Shown: one piece after another, positions 31,942 through 44,300 of the stretch
Position numbering within the stretch: the stretch's first letter is position 1
Layout: each line of letters begins with the position of its first letter
NCBI GenBank assembly: GCA_003116995.1
Contig: BDSL01000004.1
Coordinates: 310,001-374,000 of the forward strand
Source of the DNA: Yamagishiella unicocca
Taxonomy: Eukaryota; Chlorophyta; Chlorophyceae; Chlamydomonadales; Volvocaceae
Direction of reading: 5' to 3'
Length of the DNA stretch: 64,000 bases
Notes under the pieces: generated by a model
Seen by the model: the letters and a program-made list of their open reading frames with translations, nothing else
The model's database searches: none
Told to the model about the DNA's origin: nothing
Position numbers and translations under genes: made by a program

Positions 31942-33406
31942 TTATGACTTGGCATGGCGCGTAAGCCATTCGAGCGTCACGTCGATGTTGGTTTGCCGCT
32001 TGCAGCTGATGCTGTAGACACACACCTCGCGGTCGGTCAGTGCCTGTCGTGGCGGTGGCGCCGGCCAGGTTGGCATCCGTGGCATCAATGGACGTAAGCG
32101 GATGTTGGGGCTACGGTAGATGTGCAGTGGGTATGACCAGCGGGGTATGCAGTGCCTGGTATAACCTGACTGGTGCCGCGGGCCGCTGCCGTAACTCCTT
32201 TCCCCTACCATCATAAGATCCTGATCACCCCTTATCACGTAGACGCCGCCGCTGACCTGTCCGCCGACCCGACCCACACACCTTTAGGTTCATCATTTCC
32301 GTCAGCTCCGCCACCCCCAGCGCCCCCGGCAGGTCGTTCTTATTACCCAGCACCAGCAGCGGGATGCCCTGAGACACCGACGACAGGAAGGGGGGATGGG
32401 CATGTGGCGAGATGGGCCGATAAAGGTCCGCAAAATTGAGGGCTAACATATCGGTATGTACCAACGAGCGGTGTATGCAGGAAGGCGGCGCAATGTCTGC
32501 TGGGTCGCTCGCGTCCCCTCACCGCCCGAGACCCCCCCACCCATCCCCGCAGCCATCCCACCCACCTTGAGGCTGGTCTTCTCCAGCAGCGCCAGCAGCT
32601 CGCGCGCTGCCGCCGGCACCGAGTCCACGTCAGCCGCGTCCACGACAAACACGATGGCCTGCACGCCGCGGCAATAGCGCTCCCACAGGCTACGGAAGCG
32701 CTGCTGGCCTAACGGCAGGGAGCGGGTAGGGGGCGGGTAGGCGCTCGTTAGGATTCGGTTGGCAACGCAGGCCCCACAGGCGCAGAATAATTGTGCTGCA
32801 GATGCCGCTCCGGGTTCTACCAGCCCGCAACCGGGCCGCACCAGCCCCCAGCCGGGTTGCACCCTGAAGGGCTTCCCCGAGCCCAAGACGGGGAGCCTCC
32901 ATCTAGAAAGCCCCTTGACAGTGCGAGGTCCCTTACCACCGAGGTCCCACATCTTGATTGTGACGCCTCCCTTGGTCATTTTGCGCATGTTGAAGCCGAC
33001 CTACGAGGCGCGATAAAGCGGGGTCGCCCCTTCAACAGCTGCGTTGAGGGCACACCACCGTGCGCCACCACGTTAAGTTCGTAGCAACGGCCTGAAGTGT
33101 GCGCCATGAGGACATGCCGCCGAACCCATATAGCATGCCGCTACCGCGGATAGCAAGCGACGGTTGCATGAGCACCATGCGCAACCTTTGCACGACGACG
33201 TGGGAAAGCATACTGGCGCGGGTGTCACTCGCCGTGGGTATCATGTCCTCTGTGTATTGGCCTGTGGTCAACACCGACACCAGTGTGCTCTTGCCGCCCT
33301 TGTTCAGGCCGACCAAGCTGAGCTCCATTTCCCGTTTGAAAAACAGCGAGCGAAGCCAGTCCAGGAGGCCAGTGAACCACGCAAATAAACCCGTAGGCGG
33401 CGCCAT
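31942..33406 (-). CDS. ARL8: ARL8-type small GTPase
   Basis: Exons are 33406-33233, 33000-32937, 32708-32566, 32368-32282 and 32043-31942, encoding 189 residues, close to the 186 of animal ARL8. GTPase motifs occur in order: P-loop GLNKGGKST, switch I around DMIPTVGFN, WDLGGQ (G3), NKND (G4) and SISCK (G5). The family-typical ends are present too: an N-terminal amphipathic segment [19 protein letters not shown], and C-terminal [12 protein letters not shown]. There is no N-terminal glycine for myristoylation, as in ARL8. ARL8 recruits kinesin linkers and HOPS to lysosomes or vacuoles in animals and plants. Intron 1 starts with GC (ACG|GCGAGT) and ends AG; the other introns are GT-AG. The gene is divergent from RPN12 with 557 bp between start codons. 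Confidence 0.95.
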
Positions 33407-33963
33407 TTCGTGGCTCGCGTTACACGGGTGCTTTGGCCAAAGTGTATTAACAGTGGCTGCGGTTGTGCACTTAGAGGCAGTGGTCGCGTGTCGCCGTCCC
33501 GTGTCGTGGCCCCGTGTCGTGCGCCAATTGTAAGCTGCTAAATGTGTGGGAAAATCAGTGACCTGTTCCGTTTCAAATTGTTTATTGGTCGAAGCGTTAT
33601 ACAAGTCGAGGCGCGCTCTATGAAAGCGTCGATGAAGCAAACCTAAAAGTTGTCACCCGTCATGCCGTCAATCAAGTGTGAATCATATTTTGCACAGCAG
33701 GAAACAAGACGGATGAAATTTAGCTGGTGAATATGCGACGACAAGTAGTGGGCAATGGGGGTGCGGCATGCACATCACCTAAGCGCAGTGCAATCGGCGA
33801 CAACATCGCGAACCCTTGTTAACCCTACTAAACGCGTTAAGGTTACTGATCAAATCATAAAATACTTAGTTGCTTGGGCAGTTGGTAACAAATTGGCCTT
33901 TTAGATTCAGATCGCACACCTTTAGCACCGTCTTTCAGACCTCGGACAGGGTATCCATCATAA
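33407..33963. promoter_or_regulatory. Shared divergent promoter region of ARL8 and RPN12
   Basis: 557 bp separate the two start codons, which face away from each other. Both genes must be started from here. No TATA box or named element could be assigned with confidence. The right half (33640-33960) is AT-richer than the neighbouring exons. Confidence 0.55.
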
Positions 33964-36088
33964 ATGGCGCTTCAAGAGGCAACACAGCTGCTTGCGCGCT
34001 TGAAGGTCTGTAAGGTGGACGGCTCGGGAGTATTGTCGAGATTCACAACCTGAACAACGCGCGGGCGCCGACGTGGTCGCAGGATGCCTTCGGCAAGGGA
34101 GATCTAAGCACTGCGGACAGTGTACTGGGCCAGCTGAAGGTGCGGTTGCTCGTCAATTTATGGGCAGACCAGTGGCGGGACGGGGGAGGACGTCGTCTCT
34201 CACCCCACCCTGCTCGGCCTCTTACACATGCTGCGCAGCTAAAGCTCATCCAGCTACCAGCTCTCCCACCTTCATTTGAGGAGACGCCGACGGCTCAGCA
34301 GGAGTTGTTGCTTGGACGTGAGTAGGAGAAGGGGGTTTGGGAGTGTCGTGCAGCCCGGTTATGGGGGCAACCCAACTTATTATGTCGGCCAGCAACTTGC
34401 GTGCAGCGCATACACTCCACCCCAAAGTCAGTGCTAGAAGAGGTTTTACGTTGCGGTTCGTGCGAATCTCACCCCTTCCTCCCAGGCGAGGTGCTGGAGC
34501 AGGCTGTGCTGCTGAGTCTCAAGAAGCAGGATGAGGCCGCCGTGGAGCGCAGCTTCGCCCAGCTGCGGACTTTCTACAACGATACGCGGTGGGTGGATCC
34601 ATGATTCCCACCTTGGAGGAAAGTCACGTCCGTGCGCGGGTGCCTGCACACACATGATAGGCAAAGGAGCGGGCAGCATTTCGTCTCAATGAGCAGTGCA
34701 TGCGCCGCAAGTGGACACCAACATTGGCACTTCCCTACGTGTCTCAACATTCCCAACGGCTGTCCGTGTACCTCGCTATACCCCCATACAATCAAGCCTC
34801 AGGGCACCTGCACCTGCTGCCTCCATTCCCCGCGCAGCCCTCACGCCCGCCCCCGCCCACCTGCGTCCCCCCCTGTGCAGGTCCCTGCTGGCCTCATCCC
34901 CTAGCGAGGTGGTCATGCAGGGCCTCAACCTGCTGCGGCTGCTGGTGCAGAACCGTATCGCCGAGTTCCACACGGAGCTGGAGCTCATCCCGCCTCAGGT
35001 ACGGAGAGGGGCGAGGCGATCTATGTCGTGAAAAGCTGGAGCTTATTGGAATTAGGCGAGGGAGTGCATGAATTTGCAAAGGCACGCGGACCGTTTGGGG
35101 GTGGCAGGGCGGGCTCGGGCGTCCTCAAGGTCCGTGTTGGAGCTCGGAGGCAAGTGACGGTGCCTGGCAGCATTGCAACTTGTGCAAACGAGCCAGCTTT
35201 GCGGCTGCGCGCCTGACTGGTCCTCCACGGCGCCTCTTGCTGCCTGCGTCTGTGCACGCAGGCGCAGCAGGACCCCGCCATCCTGCAGCCCGTGCAGCTG
35301 GAGCAGTGGCTGATGGAGGGCGCGTACAACAAGGTGCTGGCGGCCTCGCGGCAGAGCGCCTCGGAGGTGCACAGCATGCTGCTGGCTCAGCTTGCCATCA
35401 CCGTCAGGTGCGCTGCCAGTCGGGCGGGATTGCTACCGGCGCATCCATCGTGCGCCACCCCCTTGCTTGTTGGGCACCCGTCATCCGGTTGCAGTTGCGG
35501 TTGTGCTTACGGCGGTATAGCACACATGTTTTAAAGCCGCCCCGATGCCTGACTCTGCATGCCGCTCGGTCGCCGCGGGTCATCACCGCCGTGGGTCCGT
35601 GTGCCCCTCTGGTGGCGCAGGGACGAGGCGGCGAGTTGCAGCGAGAAGGCGTACGAGCGGCTGCGGCTGGCGGACGCCCAGAAGCTGCTGCTGTTTGACA
35701 ACGAGGCGGCGTTGCGCGCGTATGCGCAGGAAGTGAGTGAGGGGTAGCTGGGGGTGCCAACTAGCCGGCTAGCAGAGGAGACGAAGCAAAGCGGCGACAC
35801 AACGCGCGCCTCCATCCCTCCCTCCGCCTCAATGCCGGAACAGCTCAACCCGTTTACTTGAGCCAATCGGCATTAGTCAGCACTAGCTGTAAGGCTCGAA
35901 TTTGACTCTCTCGTCGCGCCCTGGGCCTTCGTCCCTTGCGCCAGCACGGCTGGACCGTCACCGCGGATGGCTACATCGTGTTCCGGCCAGCGGTGACCGA
36001 CGGCATTGCGGCGTCCAAGGCGATACCCTCTCTGGAGCTCATCAACAACGCGCTGGTGTACGCCAAGGAGTTGGAGCGGATAGTGTAG
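33964..36088 (+). CDS. RPN12: 26S proteasome regulatory subunit RPN12 (PSMD8)
   Basis: Exons are 33964-34005, 34083-34139, 34239-34317, 34486-34588, 34881-34998, 35262-35407, 35621-35732 and 35945-36088. They are phase-consistent and encode 266 residues, the length of plant RPN12a. Landmarks are LPPSFEETPTAQQELLLGRE, GLNLLRLLVQNRIAEFHTEL, LEQWLMEGAYNKVLAA, ITVRDEAASCSEKAYERL and the family-typical end LINNALVYAKELERIV. RPN12 is a PCI-domain (CSN8/PSMD8) lid subunit; its C-terminal tail helps join lid and base of the 19S particle. Start chosen at 33964 because MALQEATQLLARLK spliced to DAFGKGDLSTADSVLGQLK matches the plant N-terminus. The first intron is only 77 nt. Confidence 0.96.
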
Positions 36089-37255
36089 CGAGGGCGAGGG
36101 GCAGGGAGGGCTGTGGCCTTCCCATCAACCGCTTGGGCCTGCGGCCCTAATGTTCGGTCGGGGCCTCATGCCGGGTGGGCTGCGCGGGATTTGTGCGCGG
36201 CGCCTTGGTGGGCGCCTTGGTGGTCAAGCCAAAGCCCGTGCGGGGCGAAGCTCCCATGGAAAGTCTGGTTAATGTTTAGGTCACTGTTAAGTCGCGTCCT
36301 GATGTGTTGGTTGCCGAGGGGCAGTCGGCATGGCGCAGAGGCAGGCCCGCGAGACCGCCTCCCAGTCGGACTAAGGTCGGCAAAACGGTGCGTGTGCTGC
36401 GGGTTCATCCGAGGATTGGAAGGGCAGGCTGCGTCTGTCCGACTAATTGAGGTGCCCTCGTGCGGGCATTCGTCAGCCTTGCGGCCTGGGCGGGTGGGCT
36501 TGCCTCCCCCTTTAAAAGTGTGGACGGGATCTGGCAGGTAGTGTTGGGTGGCGCGCATGCACACGAGTTAGGCGGCCACCTGGGTGCTTCTGGACTGGCG
36601 TGAAGCATGTTTAACCGAGTGGCGTGGCAGGTACATGCCCCAGTTGGCTAGGCCCTGGGGGCGGACTGGACTAGGGTACCGTTGCTGGGCGTCCTACGGG
36701 CGTACAGCAGTGTTGGCAGGTTGGGAGAAGGGACAGCGAGGCGGGAAAGCAGACCCTCGTCGTCGCCGGCGCACGGCTGATGTAATTCAGATTAGCACAA
36801 GTACCCACCCGCACTCTGCCCACAACCGCCATGCCCATGGATGGTTCATAGTGAAGTAGCTTAGCCCCGGGAAAAAGCTGGAAACCGTGGTCATCAAATG
36901 ATTATAGTGTAACAACAATGGTTGCAGCTGGGACATCGGTTTTGCCAGCCAAACAGTCCTTGTCGGAGAGCGGCCATAGCGGGGCTGTAGGAGGGTCACT
37001 TAAAAGTAGGGAGAGAGGCCATGCTGGGGGATAACGTTAGTTCCGAACGTATAGGATGGAGTCGATGCTGCTATGGTGTTGCTATGTTTGGGTATCACTG
37101 ACAAGAAGCGTGCAGGGGAGCAACGGACGAACGGAGTTCCGGTACGACCACCATTCCATTCCAATTGTACGACTATCCAGCACATGAAGGCTGCAGACAT
37201 GCAACTTGGCTAACCACAAAATTGTTACTTGGAACTTTGTTTTAGACGGCCGTGG
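36089..37255. other. RPN12 3' flank and intergenic sequence
   Basis: TGTAA occurs at 36781-36785 and again near 36907, either of which may end the RPN12 transcript, implying a 3' UTR of 700 nt or more. The rest is presumed promoter of the next plus-strand gene. No coding exon or RNA gene is supported. Confidence 0.5.
36781..36785 (+). terminator. Candidate TGTAA polyadenylation signal of RPN12
   Basis: This is the first TGTAA after the RPN12 stop at 36088. The distance of about 690 nt is long but within the range of algal 3' UTRs. Confidence 0.4.
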
Positions 37256-39195
37256 ATGACCGCGATACTCCTGCCGCTTTTTGCGGCGTGCATCGCGGCC
37301 GCAGCCGCGAGCACGCCCTTAGTGCTAGTGGATAGTCTAAGTCATGCGTATGTACGTCCTGGTCTTGATGCGTCAATGGATAAGACGTCAGCGGCGGCTC
37401 TGGTAGCAGCGGCGACTGGTCTGATGCCAGGTTCTGCGATCGGCGCGGGCCTTTCGCGGGAGGTGGGTTTGCTTTTCTCCGCGTAAGCAGTGTGGAGGAT
37501 GTAGTTTAAAGGAGGAATTCGTGTTGCAGCTGTCTGGAATTTTCAAGCCAAGCCCCTTGGCAAAGCCTAAGGCCTTCGTTGTGCTCAACGTCGCTGGCCT
37601 GTCAGCGGGTAAGAGGCTGCAATAAGTTGTTGGCTTTATGAACATTAATTTAATCATGTTGGTGTCCTCCAGATGCGCTTGGGGAGCTTTTCGCGAATCG
37701 CGAGCATCGGGCTGTGGAGCTGACCGGCGATGGCTGCCCCGCCAAAGCCATTGTCGATGGCCTCAGCCAAATTCAATATGCAAACTCCGCTGTCAAGCTG
37801 GCTGTCGTTGACCAATTGGGGGCTCAGGTGGGGACGGCAGGGGGATGGGCTGTTTGGGGTCTTTATCGGTTGAGGTCAAAGGTGTAACCAGCGATGGATA
37901 CCGGTGGGCTTCCTCGCAGAACTGCAAGGAAAGCTGCTTGGAGCAAAACCTGGCTGGCGCTGCTGAGGATTTCAAGTTGGACCTGAGTGCCCTGGACCTC
38001 TCGCAGCAGGACGCAAAGCTGTTCGCTGTTGAGTTGGGGAGCGTTTACTCTGGCCTCAAGGGTCAGCTCGCTGCAGTGCAGAAGCGTTCGGAGCTGAAGG
38101 TTGCACAGGACGACGTCGAGCTGTATGAGGTCTCCCTGATGGGGCTTTGCACTCTAGCTGCAAAGAATGGGCCAGATTCCGAGGCAGTGTCTGCCGCCAG
38201 GAGTGCTGTCTTGCAGCTACTGAAATGGGCCGTCGATGGTCTGGACGCTGCCTACGAGGGTGACACGGTGTACCAGGTGCGGGCACATTACCCCCCCACA
38301 CACACACACCCCGAGGTTTCTGGGTGGCCCAGCTCTTATGTGGCATTCCCTTGACGATTGCAGGTGCTGCTCCTTGAGAAGGGACCCGCACAGGTGAACA
38401 GCTTGAAACAGCTAGCGAACTGGAAGGACCAGACGCGGCGGCAGCTTCTCCAAGGTGGGTTGTGACGCTCGATGCGGCTCGTTTGTATCGGAGCAGAGGC
38501 TCGCTCCGCGTGAAAATCCTGTGAAAAGCATGCGCGCGGAACACCATATAACGTGTTACACAATTTTCACACAAAGGTCCGACCGCACGCACCTCACTGC
38601 TGGTCGAAAGCGTATATGTATTGTTCCGTGAGGATAGCTCCGCTAGTCTCCGCATGGGTTCCCCTGGCACGAGAAGTGCGCGCCTGCTCAAGCAAGGAAC
38701 TTGGCCTCGGTTGCATAAGCAAGCTAAACTGCCGTGAGAACATAGCTAGGAGTCTAGAAGCATGACTGGCGGTCGCTTCTGTATTCATACTACGCCGGAA
38801 CGGTTGAGCTGTATACGTAGTAAGCCTGTCCGGACTGGCTGATTCGCGTCTGCGTCCTGGGGGTTTTATGTTTTTGGGCACCAGAAAAACGGAACGGGAA
38901 CGGAATACTGAACTTTTAGCCAATTACCACCTTTCTAGGGCTTGGGTCCCTGTTCGACGCATGCTCACGCAGTAACTGCGTCAAACTCTCTGCTTTCCAT
39001 GCAACCGTGCCGTACCGCGCAGCTTCTTATCCTGACACCGATGAGACAGCTCAGGCCAAGATGTTTGCAACCAAGGCTGCTGGCTATGGCGCCTTCATCC
39101 TGCTGCTGTATTTCTCCTTGGCTGCCATCTGGTGCATGTGCAACATGCCGTTCAAACAGGATACCCTGCTGTACGGCAGCAAGAAGGATCAGTAA
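37256..39195 (+). CDS. ATP6AP2 / renin-receptor-like V-ATPase accessory protein
   Basis: Exons are 37256-37462, 37530-37608, 37673-37827, 37920-38276, 38364-38454 and 39023-39195, phase-consistent, 353 residues versus 350 in human ATP6AP2. The N-terminus is a clear signal peptide (MTAILLPLFAACIAAAAAS). The ectodomain segment AKLFAVELGSVYSGLKGQL ... DDVELYEVSLMGL ... GPDSEAVSAARSAVL follows the layout of the Renin_r family. One membrane helix (GAFILLLYFSLAAIWCMCNM) and a short tail (FKQDTLLYGSKKDQ) end it, matching the ATP6AP2 topology. ATP6AP2 is a V0-associated assembly factor of the vacuolar proton pump. Identification rests on length, topology and spaced similarity, not on a search. A TGTAA lies at 39495-39499. 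Confidence 0.82.
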
Positions 39196-41349
39196 GCCCA
39201 GCGCAGAGCTATCCTATTGCAGTGACGTGGGGATAATCAAGTAGACCCCTCGCGCCGCCTCACACGCCCCTGTCTTGGCGGCATCACGCAGCATGTCGAC
39301 CTGGGGTCGGTGGTATCCAATACTTAGGGAATGGACCGAGCGGGACTCCACGGCCGCAGCGCTGCGTGATGACTTGCCCAATGGCTCATGACATTCCAGC
39401 GTCGCATTGTGATGTAGAGCGTGCGATAGAGGCACGGAAGGGGCTTGGGCTTCGCATACCCAGGCATGGCAAAGGGTTTACTGGAGAAGGGGTGTGTAAT
39501 TGCGTTCGTCAGCCGCATCCTGGCCGTGGCACAATCGCTATTTCGTGTGTTGGGCGTATGGGAGCAGCCAGACTGTTGTCCTGGACAGGCTTGTTACGGC
39601 AATCGAACATTGTTGGCGGAGTCAATGGCTGTGCATGTCGGGGTGGCGCTTCAGGGTGTAATAAACATTCGTCAGTGGGGCATGTGGTCATGCACGGTAT
39701 CCAGTGAGTGCTTCTCAGCTGGGACATGCTACCTGCCGCATCAGTCGTCCTCCCACAATGTAGTATCAGTCCTCGCATGCCACCCACAGTTGCGGGATGT
39801 GGCGACACGCCATGTTACGAGCAACACCGTGACCGTGTAGAGCCAGGACAGAGGAAGCATCCATTTCCGCTGACTGGATTACATGTTGCCACTATAAATG
39901 ATGATCTGTAGGAACAGCGGGATATATCTAGGGGTTCTGCAACTCCACCTGCAATAGGTGCATGCAGGCATCCCAAGCAAATCACCAAATCCGCAACCCC
40001 TTAATGACACCCAAGGAGCGTGGACAAGCCAACAATGCGCTGAAAACGACAAACAGCATCGATGCAGAGCACGTATACCGGGTAATCGGCATTCCTAGGA
40101 ATGGCTTGCAAGTTGTGAAACGCTTTCTTGTGGGGCAACGACGTAGTACACGCCCAAATGCAAGCAACGCACCCTTACCCTACGAACACAAAGGGTGCCA
40201 GACACGTGGCACTAGGGCCACACCCTCGGCGGCACACATTGCCACCAAACAGTAAATAAGACGGGATGGAACAGCAGACCGGCACTACACTGGCCATTTG
40301 CCGAACACCCCGCCACATGACAATGGCGCACAAACATATCTGCATCATTATGTGAATCTATGGCGAGACTAGGTATGTAGGAACACTAAGGTGAGGAGGG
40401 GTATCAGTTCCATGGGAGGGAATCGATGCGACCGGCGCCTTAGTTCAGCCGCTAATACATGCAAATTGGCGGCCCCAACGTTGTGCTGCATGTCTCAAGA
40501 CTAAAACGGCTCAGCCCGCGAAAGAAACTCCGGACGGAGAACATTTAGAAACCAAACCGGCCGACTCGTCTTTACTGATATATTACTGTCCTGTACCTCG
40601 ATGTACCTGCGCAACTGCCTGCAGTTGGTTTGGCTAATGGCTTGCGTACCAGCTGGCGTGTTCCTGTGCGTTCGCATCCGCGGACCCTTGACCCGCCTCG
40701 CACCTTGCAAACCAGCGACGCGCACACCCTTGTCGCCGCCGGCCCCGCACGATGCGCCCCGCAAGTGACTACCGGCCTCGAGACTGAACTGCATTGCCCA
40801 TAACTCTTAGCACGGTGCAGGAGCCGGAGGCCGCGTGCGCCGTACCTGTCTGGATGTTGGCCCCCAAAATCATCCAAAACGACCCACTCAATCGCAAGTA
40901 CCCGACCCACGTATAATATAGAGCGTACCCATCGCTAATACCGCATTCACGCGCACCGGGGCACCGGCTAGGACACCAGGCTGCATGCTTTCTATCGCCT
41001 ACATCCTGCTCCAAGGATTGCAGAGCAGCATAAGGACCTAACGACTGCGCAACGGGTTCTGGACACCGCACACTGCCCACGGCACGTGGCCTCGCAGCGC
41101 TCCGTACTTTGCATACCGTGTACGGCAAGGCGCCCTGACAGCCATTTCCCAGGCAGGCATCGCGGCGCGTGCGGCGGCGGAGGAGGACGGAAACGATGCC
41201 GCATCAGGGTGATACGCCACTTGCATACATAAGAGAACAGCTAGCAGCTCCCAACACGGGTCCGACAGGGACCGCACCATGCTTCCCAATCCGGCAAGCC
41301 GGTCAATGATAAGTCCACATCGGCATTTCTTCCGCCACGGGCGGGCGCC
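39196..41349. other. 2.1-kb stretch between convergent genes
   Basis: It holds the 3' ends of the ATP6AP2-like gene (TGTAA at 39495-39499) and of the giant minus-strand gene. No minus-strand TGTAA was found close to the stop at 41350. No coding exon, RNA gene or strong repeat is supported. Confidence 0.5.
39495..39499 (+). terminator. Candidate TGTAA polyadenylation signal of the ATP6AP2-like gene
   Basis: The TGTAA is 300 nt after the stop at 39195, in a region with no other coding signal. Confidence 0.5.
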
Positions 41350-44300
41350 CTACTGCGGTGACATAGGCGGGGTGGTCGACCTCTCGCGGCGCCGAGTGAG
41401 CTGAACCTTATCCATGATCGTACTCAGGCTTTGTGACGTCATGCTGCGCAGGTTTTGCGCACCTGCACACAGGGCCAGGGGCGCAGGTGGGGAGCTTGCG
41501 GCCTGGCACCAAGTGCCCTGGGAGCGGCCGTGGTGGCCCACCCCCTTACCTACGGCACCAGGGAGGTACGCTCGACGAGGCCTTGGGAGGCCCGCACCCG
41601 CAGCCGCAGCCGCACCTGCACCCGCACCCGCACCCGCACCCACACCCGCACCCACACCCGCACCCAGCCCAACAGCTCGACGCCCGCGGGTCCCCACCTG
41701 ATGAGATGTGTGCGCGCGCCATTGTCAAGCGAATCTGCATCTTGGCGGTGGCGGAGGCCATCCGCTGCCGGGCCATCTTGACGTTCTCATTGACGGCATC
41801 ACGACCCTGCGCGGGCGGTGGGGTGCAGGGGCCATGGCGGAGGGATCAGTGCCTGGCGGCATGCGTAGGTTGGCAGGATTGAGCTGTCGCCGGTCCAAGA
41901 CTCTTCCAACACCGGCGGCGCGTCAGGTTTGACACACGAGCAAGCGCCGTGGAGCGCAATCTTGGGGGCGGGACGAGAGCGCGGTGTGCACCGGGTACAC
42001 CGAGCCCTCGCGTCCATCACTGCGTGTACGCGAGGCCGAACGACTGCCGCCGAGACCTTTGCGCGTGAAGATGTGCGATCTCTGACGTACGCAAGAACCC
42101 CCAGATCATGGCTTACATGAGTCCACATCACGTAGCAGAAGTAGACCAGGAGGCCGAGGTTGAGCGCCACGATGATGCCACCAATGGCAGCGGCGGCAAC
42201 CTGGGTGGTATTAGGGCCGCATGGGCGAGAAGGGAATGAGCTAAAAGAGTGGGGCCGCCTTTCCTTCTTTCGTTAAAAGAGGCGGGGCATCCTCCAAGCG
42301 CCATGTTGCACTGCCGCACCTCCACTGCTTCTACCCCTCGTACCCTTCTCAGCCCGTCAGCAACACGCCCCTCCGCCCTCGTCCGTAACCCCGCCCCACC
42401 CACCGGCGGGATCGGCACAGACAGGTCTGCTAGACATCAGCGCTATTGGTGCTGCTCCTTTTCTAATGCGGCAAACGCGGGTTCCTCAGCCACCCACCAT
42501 CGTGACCGGGTCCTTCCTGTCTGCGGGCGGCACGAAGAACAGCCCCAGCGCTACCGTGAAGCTCAGCACCGCCAGAGACATACTGGACATGCGCTCCAGC
42601 AGCTTATGCTTGAGCGGCAGGAAGTACATGTTGGACCACATGATAACCATCAGGGCCAGCTGGGGCGGGAAGGGGCGGGAAGCGCGGATGGGGCCAGGCG
42701 GCATGGGGCGCGGAAGTGCGGATGGATTAGGGTTCCGTGTGCTGCGTCCATGCAGGCGTACGCTGTACGTGCCGTCTGACGCCGTGAGAGTCCGAGGCTC
42801 CGGGCCAGATCCTTTTCCTCCCGTTTCCCCGTCCCGCGTGCGTGGCCCCAAAACCCTAAGACCCTACCATGAGCAGCACCGCCTGCTGGTAGACCACCAG
42901 CACCCGCCCAAACACGTCCACGATCACCAGCATGAGCGTCTGGATCTGGATGACGGCCTCCCACCAGTAGTACTTGTCGTAGCTGGAGCAGGGCGGGGCA
43001 GGAGGCGAGACGGGGGGAAGGACACTGAGATACATATAAATATACCTGTAAGGGGAACAGCACTTTAACTCCGTTCGACTACCCCTTCGGGATATCCCCC
43101 CGCAAGTGGAGGTATGTGCCCATCCGACCCATATGGGATTGAACGTAATGGCAGGGCGCTGCAGACACCGTAGTTAGGACAGTGTGAGGACGCCCCGGAC
43201 AACTACGGCAGCGCACTTCATGTGGCCAGCACGCGCCGTCGAACTCACTTGTAGCGCCGGTACAGGAAGCCGTACGTCTGTACGACGTGCACGGTGTGCA
43301 GAGCCGTACGGTGAGTCCACGTGACCATGAAGGTGAGGAGGGGGATGCCGAGGCAGATCACGACGACGCAGGCGATGCCGATCGGCAACCAGATGCGCGC
43401 GTGTTCGCCTGCGGGGATCAGGAGGGGGCCCGCGAGGGAGGTCAGGGAGAGGGCCGCTAGCAAGGAGGTCACGCGGGGACTGTGGTGGAAGCAAGGGTTA
43501 AGGAATGTCTCGAGAGCACCGTCACGTCGACCGGGAGGCCAAACCTGTGAAGGCTCTCCTGAAGCCGGAAGAGCTGCCTCAGAGTGAGGGGGGGGGGTGA
43601 GGGGCGTGGGCCAGAGAGGCGGGGCGCTAGACGCGTCCCTGCCTCCGCTGCCGCCCTTGCCGCCGCTGCCGGTCCTGCCTCCGCTGCCGTCCCTGCCGCC
43701 CCCACCGCCCTTGCCGCTCCCACCGCCCCTGCCGCCCCTGCCGCCCCTGCACTCTGCTGGCGTCCCCAGCCCCCAGGTGCGCCCGCACTCATCCTCGCGG
43801 CCTCACCCGTGTAGCACTCCTGGTTCATGTTGAGGATCCAGTAGCCCTTGCCCCACTGCGCCAGCTGGTACTCCGGGTAGTAGCCGCTGCCGTCATCCAG
43901 GTAGTAGCACGCGAAGATTTGGAGCGTGGCCTGGGGAGGGGAAGTTGGCCAAGGCGGGGGAGCGGGAGAGGTGGGAAAGGCGGGGGAGCGGCGACGGGCG
44001 ATGTGCACGCTGCATCGGTACGAAGGGCCGAGTGCGGGTGGGCCAGAGGGCAGGGGGGCCAGAGGGCAGGGGGGCCGCCATCATGCCGTAACTCACCAAC
44101 ACGGCCAGCCCTGCGCACGCCCCCGCCCTCCCACAAGGGCCTTGCCCTGTACACCCAGCCCCGAACCCCGCGGGCCCTGCCTGGCTGGGCGCACGCCTGC
44201 CGCCCGGCACCCCCCTTCCCCCTCCCCCTTTCCCTGTGATCCTTTCGCCCCGGTTCACTATCATATTAACATGTTTTCTCCCCAACCCCTTCCCCCTCCC

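Noticed and set aside
33964..34139. Retaining 34041-34082 (IHNLNN...) as RPN12 coding sequence
   Set aside because: It would need a 36-nt intron; splicing to 34083 gives a direct match to the plant RPN12 N-terminus.
41546..41697. Gly/Ala/Val-rich reading of the CACCCG repeat as C-terminus of the giant protein
   Set aside because: Phase-consistent splice sites (41698 donor, 41462 acceptor) place the repeat in an intron.
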